Below, in pieces: positions 18,013 through 26,389 of a DNA stretch of 64,000 bases (positions within the stretch are counted from its first letter, which is position 1; each line of letters opens with the position of its first letter). Source of the DNA: PALSA-278 sp963760285 (GTDB lineage Bacteria; Acidobacteriota; Terriglobia; Acidiferrales; UBA7541); assembly GCA_963760285.1 (NCBI GenBank), contig CAVXCI010000001.1, positions 1,798,001 through 1,862,000 of the forward strand. The letters run 5' to 3'. The notes below the pieces were generated by a model. The model did no database searches and was not told the DNA's origin. It saw nothing but the letters and a program-made list of their open reading frames with translations. Position numbers and translations under genes: made by a program.

Positions 18013-18041
18013 TTCCTGAGTGGACCTCAGCCACTCAGGAA
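18013..18041. promoter_or_regulatory. Perfect 11-bp inverted repeat upstream of the ASH-repeat gene
   Basis: TTCCTGAGTGG at 18013-18023 and CCACTCAGGAA at 18031-18041 are exact complements around a 7-base loop (ACCTCAG). There is no T run on either side, so it is not a standard intrinsic terminator. It sits about 100 bases before the start of the 1080-residue repeat protein and could be a leader RNA hairpin or an operator for a dimeric regulator. Confidence 0.55.
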
Positions 18042-18139
18042 CCCAGAATGAAGTCCCGGTTAATTAGTCTCCTCTCTGGTTGTTTTGAAACACCCCTCTC
18101 TGTAGCCCCTGCGCGTAGCCCATGCACGTGGAGAAGATC

Positions 18140-21100
18140 ATGAACATAGCAACCGATGAATTCAGGAATGGCTTAGACAGGACGAATTATGCATCTTCGG
18201 GCCGCCGGCACATTTTCCGGGTGGCATTTGCCCTGCTTCTCCTGGCGACAATGGGCATATTGGGCGCCGCCGCTGCGGGAGCGGCAGGCACGCCCGGGAC
18301 CAGCCTCCTCTCCCCTCAGTTTTCCCTCTCTCCTGCTTCATTGAACTTTGGTTCCGTGACTGTGGGCCAGAGCGCAACATTGAAGGCCGGCATCACCAAC
18401 AACAGCAAAGCGACCCACAAGATCACCTCCGGCGGCATTTCCGGCGCGGCCTTCAGCCTGGTGGGAGCGACCTTCCCGATATCCATTGCCGCCGGAAAAA
18501 CCGCCGCCATTCAGGTAAAATTTGCCCCGCTGAGTCCTGTTGAAGTGCCAGGCACGCTCACCCTGGACACCGATGTTTCCGGCCTGTCCATCAGTGTTCC
18601 TCTTTCAGGACAGGGCGTGGAAGGTGACCTTTCCGCCAGCCCCGCCAGCGTGAATCTTGGCAATGTAGCGGTGGGCCAGAGCGTCTCGCAGAACGTCATC
18701 GTGGACAATACCGGCAATGCCACGGTGCATATCTCTTCCGTCACGGTTTCCGGCGCGGGCTTTTCCGCTTCCGGCCTCGCAAAGTCTCAAGCCATCACCG
18801 CGGGCGCCAGCGCAACACTGACCGTCAGTTTCAAGGCCAGCAATCTCGGCGAGGTTAGCGGCAGCGTGGCCATTGCCAGCGACGCGGCCAATTCGCCCCT
18901 TACCGTCGTTGTGAGTGCCACCGGCATTCCTGCACCCGTCCCGCAACTCACCCTGAGCCCGGCCGGCGTTTCCTTCGGCAGCGTGATTGTCGGCAGCTCG
19001 GCGAAGCAGACGGTGAGCATTACCAATACCGGCACGGCCAATCTAACGGTCACCTCTTCCAGCGTTTCCGGCGCCGGTTTCACGATAACCGGGCTTTCAC
19101 TTCCCGTTACCCTGACACCCAATCAGAGCACATCATTCTCCGCGGCCTTCGCGCCGCAGTCCGCTGGCTATCTTACCGGCTCCGTCACTTTGATCAGCAA
19201 CGATCCCGCTTCCCCCTCCATCCTTCCGTTTTCCGGCACCGGCGTGGCGCAGGTCTTGACGCTCAGCGCCACCCCCGGCAGCCTGAGCTTTGGCACAGTG
19301 AATGTGGGCCAGAGCAGCACCCTATCCTTCGCTCTCACCAATACCGGAAACGCTAGTGTGACCATCTCTTCGGTCTCCGCTTCCGGCACGGGTTTCTCCG
19401 AGACCGGCATCACCGCGCCGTTGTCTCTCGCTCCCAGCCAGAGCGCCACGGTGAGCGTGGTCTTCGCGCCTCTGGTGGCGGGCAGCGACTCCGGCAGCGT
19501 CTCCGTTGTCAGTAACGCCACCAACTCGCCGCTGAGCATTCCGCTCAGTGGCACGGCCGGCGCGCCGCAGCTCGGCGCCAGCCCGGCCAGCGTGTCCTTT
19601 GGCAATGTGGTCGTCGGCAGTTCCGGACAGCAGACCATTACGTTGACCAATCTGGGCAGCGCCAATCTGAATATCAGTTCTTCCAGCGTTTCCGGCACGG
19701 GCTTCACCATCACCGGCCTTTCGCTTCCCCTGACGCTGTCGCCCAGCCAGAGCACATCATTTTCCACAGTCTTTACGCCGCTGGCCGCCGGTGCCGTCAC
19801 AGGTTCCATCAGCCTGGTGAGCAATGATCCCGCGTCTCCCATGAACCTGCCGCTTTCCGGCACTGCTGTGGCGCAGACGCTGACCCTCAGCGCCAACCCC
19901 ACCAGCCTTAGTTTCGGCAACGTAAATGTGGGCCTGACTGGAACGCTACCGTTCGTGGTCACCAATACTGGCAACGCCAGCGTGGTCATCTCCTCGGTCT
20001 CCGCTTCCGGCACGGGTTTCTCCGAAACCGGCATCACCGCGCCGCTGACTTTGGCGGCAAATCAGAGCGCCACGGTGAGTGTGGTTTTCACGCCTCTAGC
20101 TGCGGGCAGCGACACCGGAAGCGTCTCCGTGGTCAGCAACGCCACCAACTCGCCATTGACTGTTTCCCTCAGCGGCACGGCTGTGGCGCAGACGCTGACG
20201 CTCAGCGCCAACCCTACCAGTCTGGCTTTCGGCAATGTGAATGTGGGCCAGACCGGCACGTTACCGTTCGTGGTCACCAATACAGGCAACGCCAGCGTGA
20301 TCATCTCCTCGGTCTCCGCTTCCGGCACGGGCTTTTCCGAGAGCGGCATCACCGCGCCGCTGACTTTGGCGGCAAATCAGAGCGCCACGGTGAGTGTGGT
20401 CTTCACGCCTCTAGCCGCGGGCAGCGACACTGGCAGCGTCTCGGTGGTCAGTAACGCCACCAACTCGCCCTTGACTGTTTCCCTCAGCGGCACGGCCGTG
20501 GGGCAGACGCTGACCCTCAGCGCCAACCCCACCAGCCTGGCTTTTGGCAATGTGAACGTGGGCCAGACCGGCACGCTGTCCTTCGGTGTGATGAATACTG
20601 GCAACGCCAGTGTGGTCATCTCCTCGGTCTCCGCGTCCGGCACCGGCTTTTCCGAGAGCGGCATCACCGCGCCGCTGACTTTGGCCGCAAATCAGAGCGC
20701 CATGGTGAACGTGATCTTTGCGCCCACGGCTGCGGGCAGCGACACTGGCAGCGTCTCCGTTGTCAGCAACGCCACCAACTCGCCCTTGACTGTTTCCCTC
20801 AGCGGCACGGCCGTGGGGCAGACGCTTACCCTCGGCGCCAGCCCCACCAACCTGGCTTTCGGCAATGTAACGGTGGGCCAGACCAGCACGCTGAACTTCG
20901 TGGTCACCAACACCGGCAACGCCAGCGTGACTGTCTCTTCTGTCTCCGCTTCCGGCGCTGGATTCTCGGAAACCGGCATCACCGCGCCGCTGGTTCTTTC
21001 CGCGAACCAGAGCGCCACGGTTAGCGTCGCGTTCACACCGTCGGCCGCCGGCGAAGTTTCCGGCAGCGTCTCCGTGACAAGCAACGCCACCAACTCGCCC

Positions 21101-21382
21101 CTGACTGTTTCCCTCAGTGGCACAGGCGTCACGCAGGTGCAGCACACTGCCGACCTTACCTGGACCGCCAGCCAGGGCGGCGACATCGCGGGATATAACG
21201 TCTATCGCGCCACGGAATCCGAAGGACCGTTCACGAAAATCAATCCCGCGCTGGTGGTCGCCACTTCTTACACCGACCAGACCGTCCAGCCCAAGACCAC
21301 TTACTATTTTGTGGTCACTGCCGTGGACAACGAGGGGAACGAAAGCCCGTACGGTAACGAGGTCATCGTTGAAGTGCCCTAA
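18140..21382 (+). CDS. Large secreted protein with nine ASH-like (choice-of-anchor D) repeats and a C-terminal fibronectin III domain
   Basis: A 1080-residue protein. After a basic N-terminus there is one hydrophobic segment (about residues 27-50, VAFALLLLATMGILGAAAAGAAG), a signal peptide or anchor. Nine beta-sandwich repeats of about 105 residues follow, each with the pattern LSASPxSLxFGxVxVGQxxTL..VTNTGNASVxISSVxxSGxGF..PLTLxxxQSxxxxVxFxPxxAGxxxGSVxVxSNxxNSPLxVxLSGT. The last about 80 residues are a fibronectin III domain (VQHTADLTWTASQGGDIAGYNVYR). Such proteins are thought to work in adhesion or cell-surface scaffolds. Units 6-8 are nearly identical at DNA level (315-bp period). The ATG at 18140 follows GGAGAAGATC; an in-frame ATG at 18122 is less well placed. 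Confidence 0.85.
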   Translation: MNIATDEFRNGLDRTNYASSGRRHIFRVAFALLLLATMGILGAAAAGAAGTPGTSLLSPQFSLSPASLNFGSVTVGQSATLKAGITNNSKATHKITSGGISGAAFSLVGATFPISIAAGKTAAIQVKFAPLSPVEVPGTLTLDTDVSGLSISVPLSGQGVEGDLSASPASVNLGNVAVGQSVSQNVIVDNTGNATVHISSVTVSGAGFSASGLAKSQAITAGASATLTVSFKASNLGEVSGSVAIASDAANSPLTVVVSATGIPAPVPQLTLSPAGVSFGSVIVGSSAKQTVSITNTGTANLTVTSSSVSGAGFTITGLSLPVTLTPNQSTSFSAAFAPQSAGYLTGSVTLISNDPASPSILPFSGTGVAQVLTLSATPGSLSFGTVNVGQSSTLSFALTNTGNASVTISSVSASGTGFSETGITAPLSLAPSQSATVSVVFAPLVAGSDSGSVSVVSNATNSPLSIPLSGTAGAPQLGASPASVSFGNVVVGSSGQQTITLTNLGSANLNISSSSVSGTGFTITGLSLPLTLSPSQSTSFSTVFTPLAAGAVTGSISLVSNDPASPMNLPLSGTAVAQTLTLSANPTSLSFGNVNVGLTGTLPFVVTNTGNASVVISSVSASGTGFSETGITAPLTLAANQSATVSVVFTPLAAGSDTGSVSVVSNATNSPLTVSLSGTAVAQTLTLSANPTSLAFGNVNVGQTGTLPFVVTNTGNASVIISSVSASGTGFSESGITAPLTLAANQSATVSVVFTPLAAGSDTGSVSVVSNATNSPLTVSLSGTAVGQTLTLSANPTSLAFGNVNVGQTGTLSFGVMNTGNASVVISSVSASGTGFSESGITAPLTLAANQSAMVNVIFAPTAAGSDTGSVSVVSNATNSPLTVSLSGTAVGQTLTLGASPTNLAFGNVTVGQTSTLNFVVTNTGNASVTVSSVSASGAGFSETGITAPLVLSANQSATVSVAFTPSAAGEVSGSVSVTSNATNSPLTVSLSGTGVTQVQHTADLTWTASQGGDIAGYNVYRATESEGPFTKINPALVVATSYTDQTVQPKTTYYFVVTAVDNEGNESPYGNEVIVEVP
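19880..21139 (+). repeat. Four tandem 315-bp units within the ASH-repeat gene
   Basis: Units begin at 19880, 20195, 20510 and 20825 with the same codons for LTLSANPTS (LTLGASPTN in the last). The first three are nearly identical over their length, including silent positions, while the flanking units of the same protein have diverged. Recent duplication or gene conversion is the simple explanation, and copy number could vary or be miscounted in assembly. Confidence 0.85.
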
Positions 21383-21391
21383 CTCCGCGCA

Positions 21392-21423
21392 AAGCGAGGC
21401 CAGCCGCGAGGCCGGCCTCGCTT
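21392..21423 (+). terminator. Strong hairpin after the ASH-repeat gene
   Basis: AAGCGAGGCC (21392-21401) and GGCCTCGCTT (21414-21423) form a perfect 10-bp stem with a 12-base loop, starting 9 bases after the stop codon. The following TTCCGTTGAGG gives only a weak T tract, so this is terminator-like and may also protect the 3' end of the mRNA. Confidence 0.55.
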
Positions 21424-21499
21424 CCGTTGAGGCTCTTGTGTGTCCAGACTGCCAACTCCCGCGCCTTGCGTCCGCCTTCCAAACAAATCAGGCTCCATT

Positions 21500-22186
21500 G
21501 TGAAGCAAAAAAAACAAAAATCCGCCGCTCCGCGACTGAAAATCTGCATTATGTCCAGCCATCCGCTTGTTCTGGAAGGGTTTCAGCGCACTCTCGCGAA
21601 AGAGCCGCTGGACATCCGCGCCGTGGTTTTGGAGACCACTCTCGCGCCGGGCTTGCGAACCATCGAACTGCCGGACGTTCCTCTGTATGTAGCGGATGCC
21701 AATCTGCCTCCGCCGTCTTTGGAAGCTTTAGTGGGCGGAATTCTGGAGCGTTTTCCCCGGGCGCGCGTGATCGTGGTTTCGGAGGGATTTTCAGAAAAGA
21801 CCAGCTTCGCGCTGCTGCGCCTCGGCGTGAAAGGCCTGCTCAGTTACAAGGACGCCCACAACCAGTTGGTGCGCGCCATACCTATGGTCGCGGGTGGGGG
21901 ATTCTGGGTGCCGCGCGCGATTCTCTCTGCTTTTCTGGACAGCATTCTGCAGACGCCATCGGGCCAGCGGCTGCGTCTCTCCGGCTCGCGCGACCTCAGC
22001 CCCCGCGAGCAGCAGACTTTGGATTTGCTTCTGGAAAATCTGGCCAACAAGGAAATCGCCGACAAGCTGAACATCTCCGAACGCACCGTGAAATTCCACG
22101 TCTCCAACCTGCTCGGCAAATATGGCGTCCAGCGCCGCGCCGATCTGATTCTCCTCTGCTATCAGCGCCAGACCACCGCCGCCTGA
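21500..22186 (+). CDS. LuxR/NarL-type regulator with an atypical receiver domain
   Basis: About 228 residues with an N-terminal receiver-like domain and a C-terminal LuxR helix-turn-helix (LSPREQQTLDLLLENLANKEIADKLNISERTVKFHVSNLL; quoted in part as ANKEIADKLNISERTVKFHV). In the receiver the usual acidic pair after strand 1 is replaced by SS (KICIMSSHPLVLEGF), while an Asp remains at the phosphorylation position (YVADANLPPPS). It may therefore be an atypical regulator that works without normal Mg-dependent phosphorylation. No histidine kinase lies nearby. The GTG at 21500 is preferred; a GTG at 21440 with its own GAGG is possible. It sits between the ASH-repeat gene and the GloVer genes and is a candidate regulator of either. 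Confidence 0.82.
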   Translation: MKQKKQKSAAPRLKICIMSSHPLVLEGFQRTLAKEPLDIRAVVLETTLAPGLRTIELPDVPLYVADANLPPPSLEALVGGILERFPRARVIVVSEGFSEKTSFALLRLGVKGLLSYKDAHNQLVRAIPMVAGGGFWVPRAILSAFLDSILQTPSGQRLRLSGSRDLSPREQQTLDLLLENLANKEIADKLNISERTVKFHVSNLLGKYGVQRRADLILLCYQRQTTAA

Positions 22187-22380
22187 GCGCCGCCCAATGC
22201 CGGGTCTGAATCCGCCTGGCCGAAATGAGCTTTCACCGCGCGCCGCCCGCTCAATCCTAAATGGTTGCATTGATATGGTAGGCGGACTACAATCCGGCCA
22301 ATAGCCGCACAGGAGACTACCAGGGCACGCGAGACGATCTATTCGTCTACGTTCCGGCAATAGATTAGAGGGAGAGAAAA

Positions 22381-23631
22381 ATGAAGCCGACGCTCAAAAT
22401 GCCACTGGCATTCCTGGTGTTCGCGCTGGCGGCTGTGCTATTCGCCGTTCCTTCCGCGCAAGCTCAAAGGCTTACGACGCTCCACATATTTACCGGTTCG
22501 CCGGACGGAGACGAGCCCAACGCCGGCGTCCTCCGTGACTCCAAGGGCAGTCTCTACGGCACCACGTTCGGCGGCGGCGCCCATAACTCTGGGGCGGTGT
22601 TCCAGGTGCGCCCGGCTGCCGCCGAAATCGTACTGTACAGCTTTTCCGGCGGGGCGGATGGTGCATATCCTGTCGCCGGCCTCATTCGTGATGAAGCGGG
22701 CAATCTTTACGGCACGACGGCATACGGCGGCGCCTACGGCAGCGGGACTGTGTTCAAGGTAGATCCCAGCGGCAAGGAGAGCGTGCTGTACAGTTTCACG
22801 GGAGGCAGCGATGGCGCACAACCTTTTGCGGGCCTCATTCGGGACGATGCGGGAAATCTGTACGGAACGACGTATACGGGCGGCGACCATACTTCTTACT
22901 GCGGGGAAGGAAGCCCCGGATGCGGAGTGGTCTTCAAGCTGGATACCGCCAACAAGGAAACTGTCTTGCATACCTTTACCGGGCCGCCAGACGGAGATTA
23001 TCCCGAAGCCGGTTTAATCCGGGACGCGCAGGGAAATCTGTACGGAACCACGCGATTGGGCGGCGATCTGGCCTGCGCCAATATAGAGCCCTACGGATGC
23101 GGGACGGTGTTTGAGGTGGATCACACCGGGAAGGAGAAAGTGCTGTACAGTTTTGCGGGAGAGGCGGATGGATCCCAACCCGCGGCCGGAGTAATTCTGG
23201 ATGCCGCTGGCAATCTCTACGGTACCACCATGTTTGGCGGCGATTTCGAAGGCTATTGCAACCCATATGGATGCGGAGTTGCCTTCAAGCTGGACCCGGC
23301 CAACAAAGAGACCGTGCTGCATATTTTTACGGCGCCACCAGACGGGAACTCGCCTGAAGCCGGATTAATCCAGGACAAGAAGGGAAACTTGTACGGAACC
23401 ACGGAATTTGGAGGCACCCTCGGCGGCGGAACTGTTTTCGAGTTGACCACAACCGGCACGGAAACCGTGCTGTACAATTTCAGTGATGACGGCCCTTCTG
23501 GACGGTTCCCCACAGCCCCCCTGATTGGCGACGGGAAGGGCAACGCCTATGGCACTGCGGTACAAGGCGGCGACGCCAACTGCGGTAGCCAATATGGATG
23601 TGGTACGGTATTCGAAATCTCTCCCAGGTAA
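22381..23631 (+). CDS. Secreted GloVer-repeat protein, copy 1
   Basis: A 416-residue exported protein. A signal peptide (LAFLVFALAAVLFAVPSAQA) is followed by seven repeats of about 45-60 residues of the GloVer type (TIGR03803). Each has a GNLYGTT-x2-GG motif, a GTVFK/E turn and a TVLYSF strand, which together probably build a beta-propeller. Cys pairs (for example CGEGSPGCG, NPYGCG) in some repeats suggest disulfides outside the cytoplasm. The function of the family is unknown; it is common in Acidobacteriota and Verrucomicrobiota. The ATG at 22381 follows GAGGGAGAGAAAA. Confidence 0.85.
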   Translation: MKPTLKMPLAFLVFALAAVLFAVPSAQAQRLTTLHIFTGSPDGDEPNAGVLRDSKGSLYGTTFGGGAHNSGAVFQVRPAAAEIVLYSFSGGADGAYPVAGLIRDEAGNLYGTTAYGGAYGSGTVFKVDPSGKESVLYSFTGGSDGAQPFAGLIRDDAGNLYGTTYTGGDHTSYCGEGSPGCGVVFKLDTANKETVLHTFTGPPDGDYPEAGLIRDAQGNLYGTTRLGGDLACANIEPYGCGTVFEVDHTGKEKVLYSFAGEADGSQPAAGVILDAAGNLYGTTMFGGDFEGYCNPYGCGVAFKLDPANKETVLHIFTAPPDGNSPEAGLIQDKKGNLYGTTEFGGTLGGGTVFELTTTGTETVLYNFSDDGPSGRFPTAPLIGDGKGNAYGTAVQGGDANCGSQYGCGTVFEISPR

Positions 23632-23796
23632 TCCACCTGGCCTCCGAAGTGTGGAATCCGCGGAGTGAAGACGGCCGGTTATCACGTCAGGAATTTATGT
23701 GTGCCGCGGAAATACGAGGCCTTTTCCCCGTTCCAGGGCAACCTGGAGGAGAAGGCGCGCTTCCCCAATGAAAAAAGGCCCCAAGGCGGTAATACA

Positions 23797-25047
23797 ATGA
23801 AAAACATGTCCAAATCGCTCCGGGTGTTTCTGGCATTCGCGCTGATGGCTGTGGTTTTTCCCCTGCCGCCGGCCCAAGCACAGACGTTTACAACCATCCA
23901 CACATTCACCAATGTGCCCGACGGCGCGAATTCAGAAGCTCGCCTAACGCGCGATGCCAAGGGCAATCTCTATGGAACCACACATTATGGCGGCAGCTAT
24001 AACGGAGGCAGTGTCTTTGAGATGTCGCCTCAGCCCAACGGCGACTGGACTGAAACCGTGTTGTACAGCTTCTGCAGCGTTGACAAGTGCGCCGACGGTC
24101 AATGGCCCGTGGGCGGCGTGATTCTTGATGCCGAGGGAAATCTTTACGGCACCACGTCCAGCGGCGGCAGCTACGACATAGGAACTGCGTTTGAACTTTC
24201 GCCTGCCACTGGTGGAGGCTGGACCGAGACCATGCTATTCAGCTTCGGCAGGAGTAACGGTGGCGCGCAGCCCTATGCGGGCCTGGTTCGTGACGCCAAG
24301 GGCAATCTCTACGGGACCACCTATGGAGGTGGCGGAGAATATGGAAACGTCTTTGAGCTTTCGCCGCAGTCCGGCGGTGGTTGGACTGAGACGGTGCTGC
24401 ACACATTCACCGAATCCCCCGACGGGGCATACCCCATGGCATCCTTGATTCTTGACCCCGCTGGCAACCTGTATGGCACCACGGAGTATGGTGGCCGCCC
24501 CGACGGCGGCGGAATTGTGTTTGAAGTGGACTCGTCCGGCAAGGAGACCGTTCTGTACAGCTTTTGCAGCGAGGCAAAGTGCGCGGATGGGAAGGCTCCC
24601 GCCGCTGCCTTGGTTCGTGACAGCGCCGGCAATCTCTACGGCACCACGGAGAACGGCGGAATCAAAGCCTGCGGCGGATATAGTTGCGGTGTGGTCTTCA
24701 GACTGGACACGCACAACAAAGAGACTGTGCTGTACAGATTCTGCAGCAAGGAGAAATGTCCGGACGGCGCCTTTCCAGTCGCCGGCTTGATTCGTGACGC
24801 CGCTGGCAATCTTTATGGCACCACCTCATCTCGCGGCCTTCACGATGCCGGAGGAGTGTTCAAGGTGGATCCCGCCACCCACCAGGAAACCGTGCTGTAC
24901 AGTTTCTGTTCGCAAAATGGTTGCGAGGACGGGTCAGACTCCGTTGCAGGCCTGACTGCGGATCCAGAAGGCAACGCCTACGGCACCACCAGCCTTGGCG
25001 GCACTCCCGTCTGCGGTTGCGGCACCGTCTTCAAAATCAGCCCATAG
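23797..25047 (+). CDS. Secreted GloVer-repeat protein, copy 2
   Basis: A tandem paralogue of the preceding gene with exactly the same length (416 residues), signal peptide (LRVFLAFALMAVVFPLPPAQA) and seven GNLYGTT repeats. Several repeats carry the variant LYSFCSxxKCADG with Cys pairs, and the early ones end in FELSPxxGGGWTETVL instead of the shorter VFKVDPSGKETVL. The ATG at 23797 begins the signal peptide; an earlier frame start at 23665 lacks conserved sequence. The spacing of 165 bases to copy 1 and the divergence between copies indicate an old duplication. Function is unknown; a surface-exposed propeller is inferred. Confidence 0.85.
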   Translation: MKNMSKSLRVFLAFALMAVVFPLPPAQAQTFTTIHTFTNVPDGANSEARLTRDAKGNLYGTTHYGGSYNGGSVFEMSPQPNGDWTETVLYSFCSVDKCADGQWPVGGVILDAEGNLYGTTSSGGSYDIGTAFELSPATGGGWTETMLFSFGRSNGGAQPYAGLVRDAKGNLYGTTYGGGGEYGNVFELSPQSGGGWTETVLHTFTESPDGAYPMASLILDPAGNLYGTTEYGGRPDGGGIVFEVDSSGKETVLYSFCSEAKCADGKAPAAALVRDSAGNLYGTTENGGIKACGGYSCGVVFRLDTHNKETVLYRFCSKEKCPDGAFPVAGLIRDAAGNLYGTTSSRGLHDAGGVFKVDPATHQETVLYSFCSQNGCEDGSDSVAGLTADPEGNAYGTTSLGGTPVCGCGTVFKISP

Positions 25048-25103
25048 CGACCACGGCTGACGCGCAATACCAGCCGGCATTTCAAGGCATGTTTGAAGAG
25101 CAT

Positions 25104-25143
25104 GCGGGGATTGTCTGCTCCCGCCGCTTCGTCAGTCTCGCGG
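25104..25143 (+). repeat. Left imperfect direct repeat flanking the Fic module
   Basis: This 40-base segment matches 26286-26325 at 33 of 40 positions, with the best core CTGCTCCCGCCGC followed by a GTCAG.CTCGCGG block (26 of 29 identical). It lies just before the AT-richer small ORF/Fic pair. The two copies may mark the ends of an inserted segment or be copies of a dispersed repeat. Confidence 0.5.
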
Positions 25144-25242
25144 AAGAGCAGTGCTGCACAGGGCGCGGCGGAAATTCTCTAGTATTCAGAAATTCCGATT
25201 TGCATTATGATTGCTCATCGCATCTAAACAAAGGAGGACATT

Positions 25243-25449
25243 ATGGCCGACCGCAAACAATTTCAAAATGTTACCCCACCGGACCCGGAATTGATGCGCC
25301 TTCTTGATGAGTCTCGCAGTAAGCCCGTTACAGAGGAAGTATTGCACGAGCAAAGAATCAGTTTTGCTTTCGGTAATGCCCCCGATTCGGAGCTCATCAC
25401 GAAAGAAAGTGTTCGCCTTGCCTCGAAGCACATAAGACTCTTGCCTTGA
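25243..25449 (+). CDS. 68-residue protein upstream of Fic, possible antitoxin-like partner
   Basis: A short, charged soluble protein with a perfect AAAGGAGGACATT ribosome-binding region before the ATG. It shows a proline-rich N-terminal part (TPPDPELMRLLDESRSKP) and a C-terminal part RISFAFGNAPDSELITKESVR. The SFAFGN string recalls the class I Fic antitoxin motif S/T-x3-E-G/N, but the glutamate that blocks ATP is a glycine here, so this is a weak resemblance. It ends 36 bases before the Fic gene and shares its lower GC content, which supports a functional pair. I do not recognise a named family. Confidence 0.6.
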   Translation: MADRKQFQNVTPPDPELMRLLDESRSKPVTEEVLHEQRISFAFGNAPDSELITKESVRLASKHIRLLP

Positions 25450-25485
25450 ATCCGCGTCGGAGCCTGAAGAGAGGCCTCTATTCCT

Positions 25486-26082
25486 GTGTCTGTTCGTGAG
25501 AAAGACAACCCCGCACTCTATGCAAAAATTCAAGAGCAAAACCTCTTGCGGCAATACGATCTGCTGTCGAACTGCGTTGAAATTGGCCTGGAGAAGGGCA
25601 TTGAGGCCTTCGATAAATACACACTCTGGGCGTTAAATTACGCGGCGGTTGCGAATATTTCCCAATTCGGAGGTCGCTTCCGCGAGGAGCCGATTTACGT
25701 TGGAAACCATTTTCCTCCGCACTTCAAGGACGTTCCAAATGAAATGGACCGTTTTTTCTCGGTAGTACATGAGAATTGGACAATTTTGGATGACCCAACG
25801 TATCTTCCGGCGTATGCGTTGTGGAGGCTGAATTGGATTCACCCGTTCGTTGAAGGCAATGGAAGAACTGCAAGGGCCGCTTGCTATCTTCTGATTTGTT
25901 TAAGACAGGGCCGGCTGCTGCCCGGTAAGAAAATAGTGCCAGAGCGGATAAGAGAGAACCGGAAGCCATACTACGCTGCCCTGCAAGCCGCCGATAGGGA
26001 ATGGAATTTGGGTCATTTTGATGTTTCAGTATTGGCGACTTACCTCTCGGGCTTGCTCAAGGCCCAACTAAACGACACATAG
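25486..26082 (+). CDS. Fic domain protein (likely AMPylator)
   Basis: A 198-residue Fic-fold protein that would transfer AMP or another phosphate-containing group to a target hydroxyl. The complete active-site loop HPFVEGNGRTAR is at residues 119-130, matching HPFx(D/E)GNGRxxR, and the flap region (GGRFREEPIYVGNHFPPHF) is present. A possible self-inhibition sequence SNCVEI precedes the core, but its last position is not G/N. The GTG start at 25486 has GAGAGG upstream. Codon use and base composition are clearly more AT-rich than the flanking genes, a sign of transfer. It may be a toxin controlled by the small upstream protein. Confidence 0.88.
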   Translation: MSVREKDNPALYAKIQEQNLLRQYDLLSNCVEIGLEKGIEAFDKYTLWALNYAAVANISQFGGRFREEPIYVGNHFPPHFKDVPNEMDRFFSVVHENWTILDDPTYLPAYALWRLNWIHPFVEGNGRTARAACYLLICLRQGRLLPGKKIVPERIRENRKPYYAALQAADREWNLGHFDVSVLATYLSGLLKAQLNDT

Positions 26083-26389
26083 GCCGCGCATTCTCGAACT
26101 CGGCGGGGCATCCCGGCTTTTTCTTTAAGGCACCCTCCAATTTCACCGTGTTCACCTCTGGTCACTGTTTTCCGCCTCGTTCTTGGAACTTCAAATTGGG
26201 GCAACCACGGCGAACCGCCCAGTTGCCTGCCGCCCGCCAAGGCTTTATGATTTTCGTGTGATTGCCGCGCCCCGGCCGGGTCAACGCCGGGCCTCTCTGC
26301 TCCCGCCGCCTGGTCAGCCTCGCGGGCGTGAGGAAATGGCCGTCAAAGACTTCGCAAAAATCTCAAGCGAAGAACGAAAGGTTCGTGGA
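26083..26389. other. Non-coding gap between Fic and galE
   Basis: No convincing gene is seen here. The first half is AT-richer and continues the composition of the Fic gene; the second half returns to high GC and contains the right copy of the 40-base direct repeat. The composition change near 26260 probably marks the right end of the acquired segment and the start of the galE promoter/leader. Confidence 0.5.
26286..26325 (+). repeat. Right imperfect direct repeat flanking the Fic module
   Basis: Partner of 25104-25143, in the same orientation 1182 bases downstream. The sequence differs at seven positions. It lies 65 bases before the galE start codon. Confidence 0.5.

Noticed and set aside
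19168..20667. Series of minus-strand open frames at a 315-base interval
   Set aside because: They are the mirror of the repeated ASH units, equal in spacing and sequence, not independent genes.
18300..21140. Possible CRISPR-like repeat array
   Set aside because: Repeats are 315-bp coding units in one reading frame, not short palindromic repeats with unique spacers.
25486..26082. Class II self-inhibition motif in the Fic protein (SNCVEI)
   Set aside because: The spacing is right but the residue after Glu is Ile rather than Gly or Asn, and its position relative to the core is uncertain.
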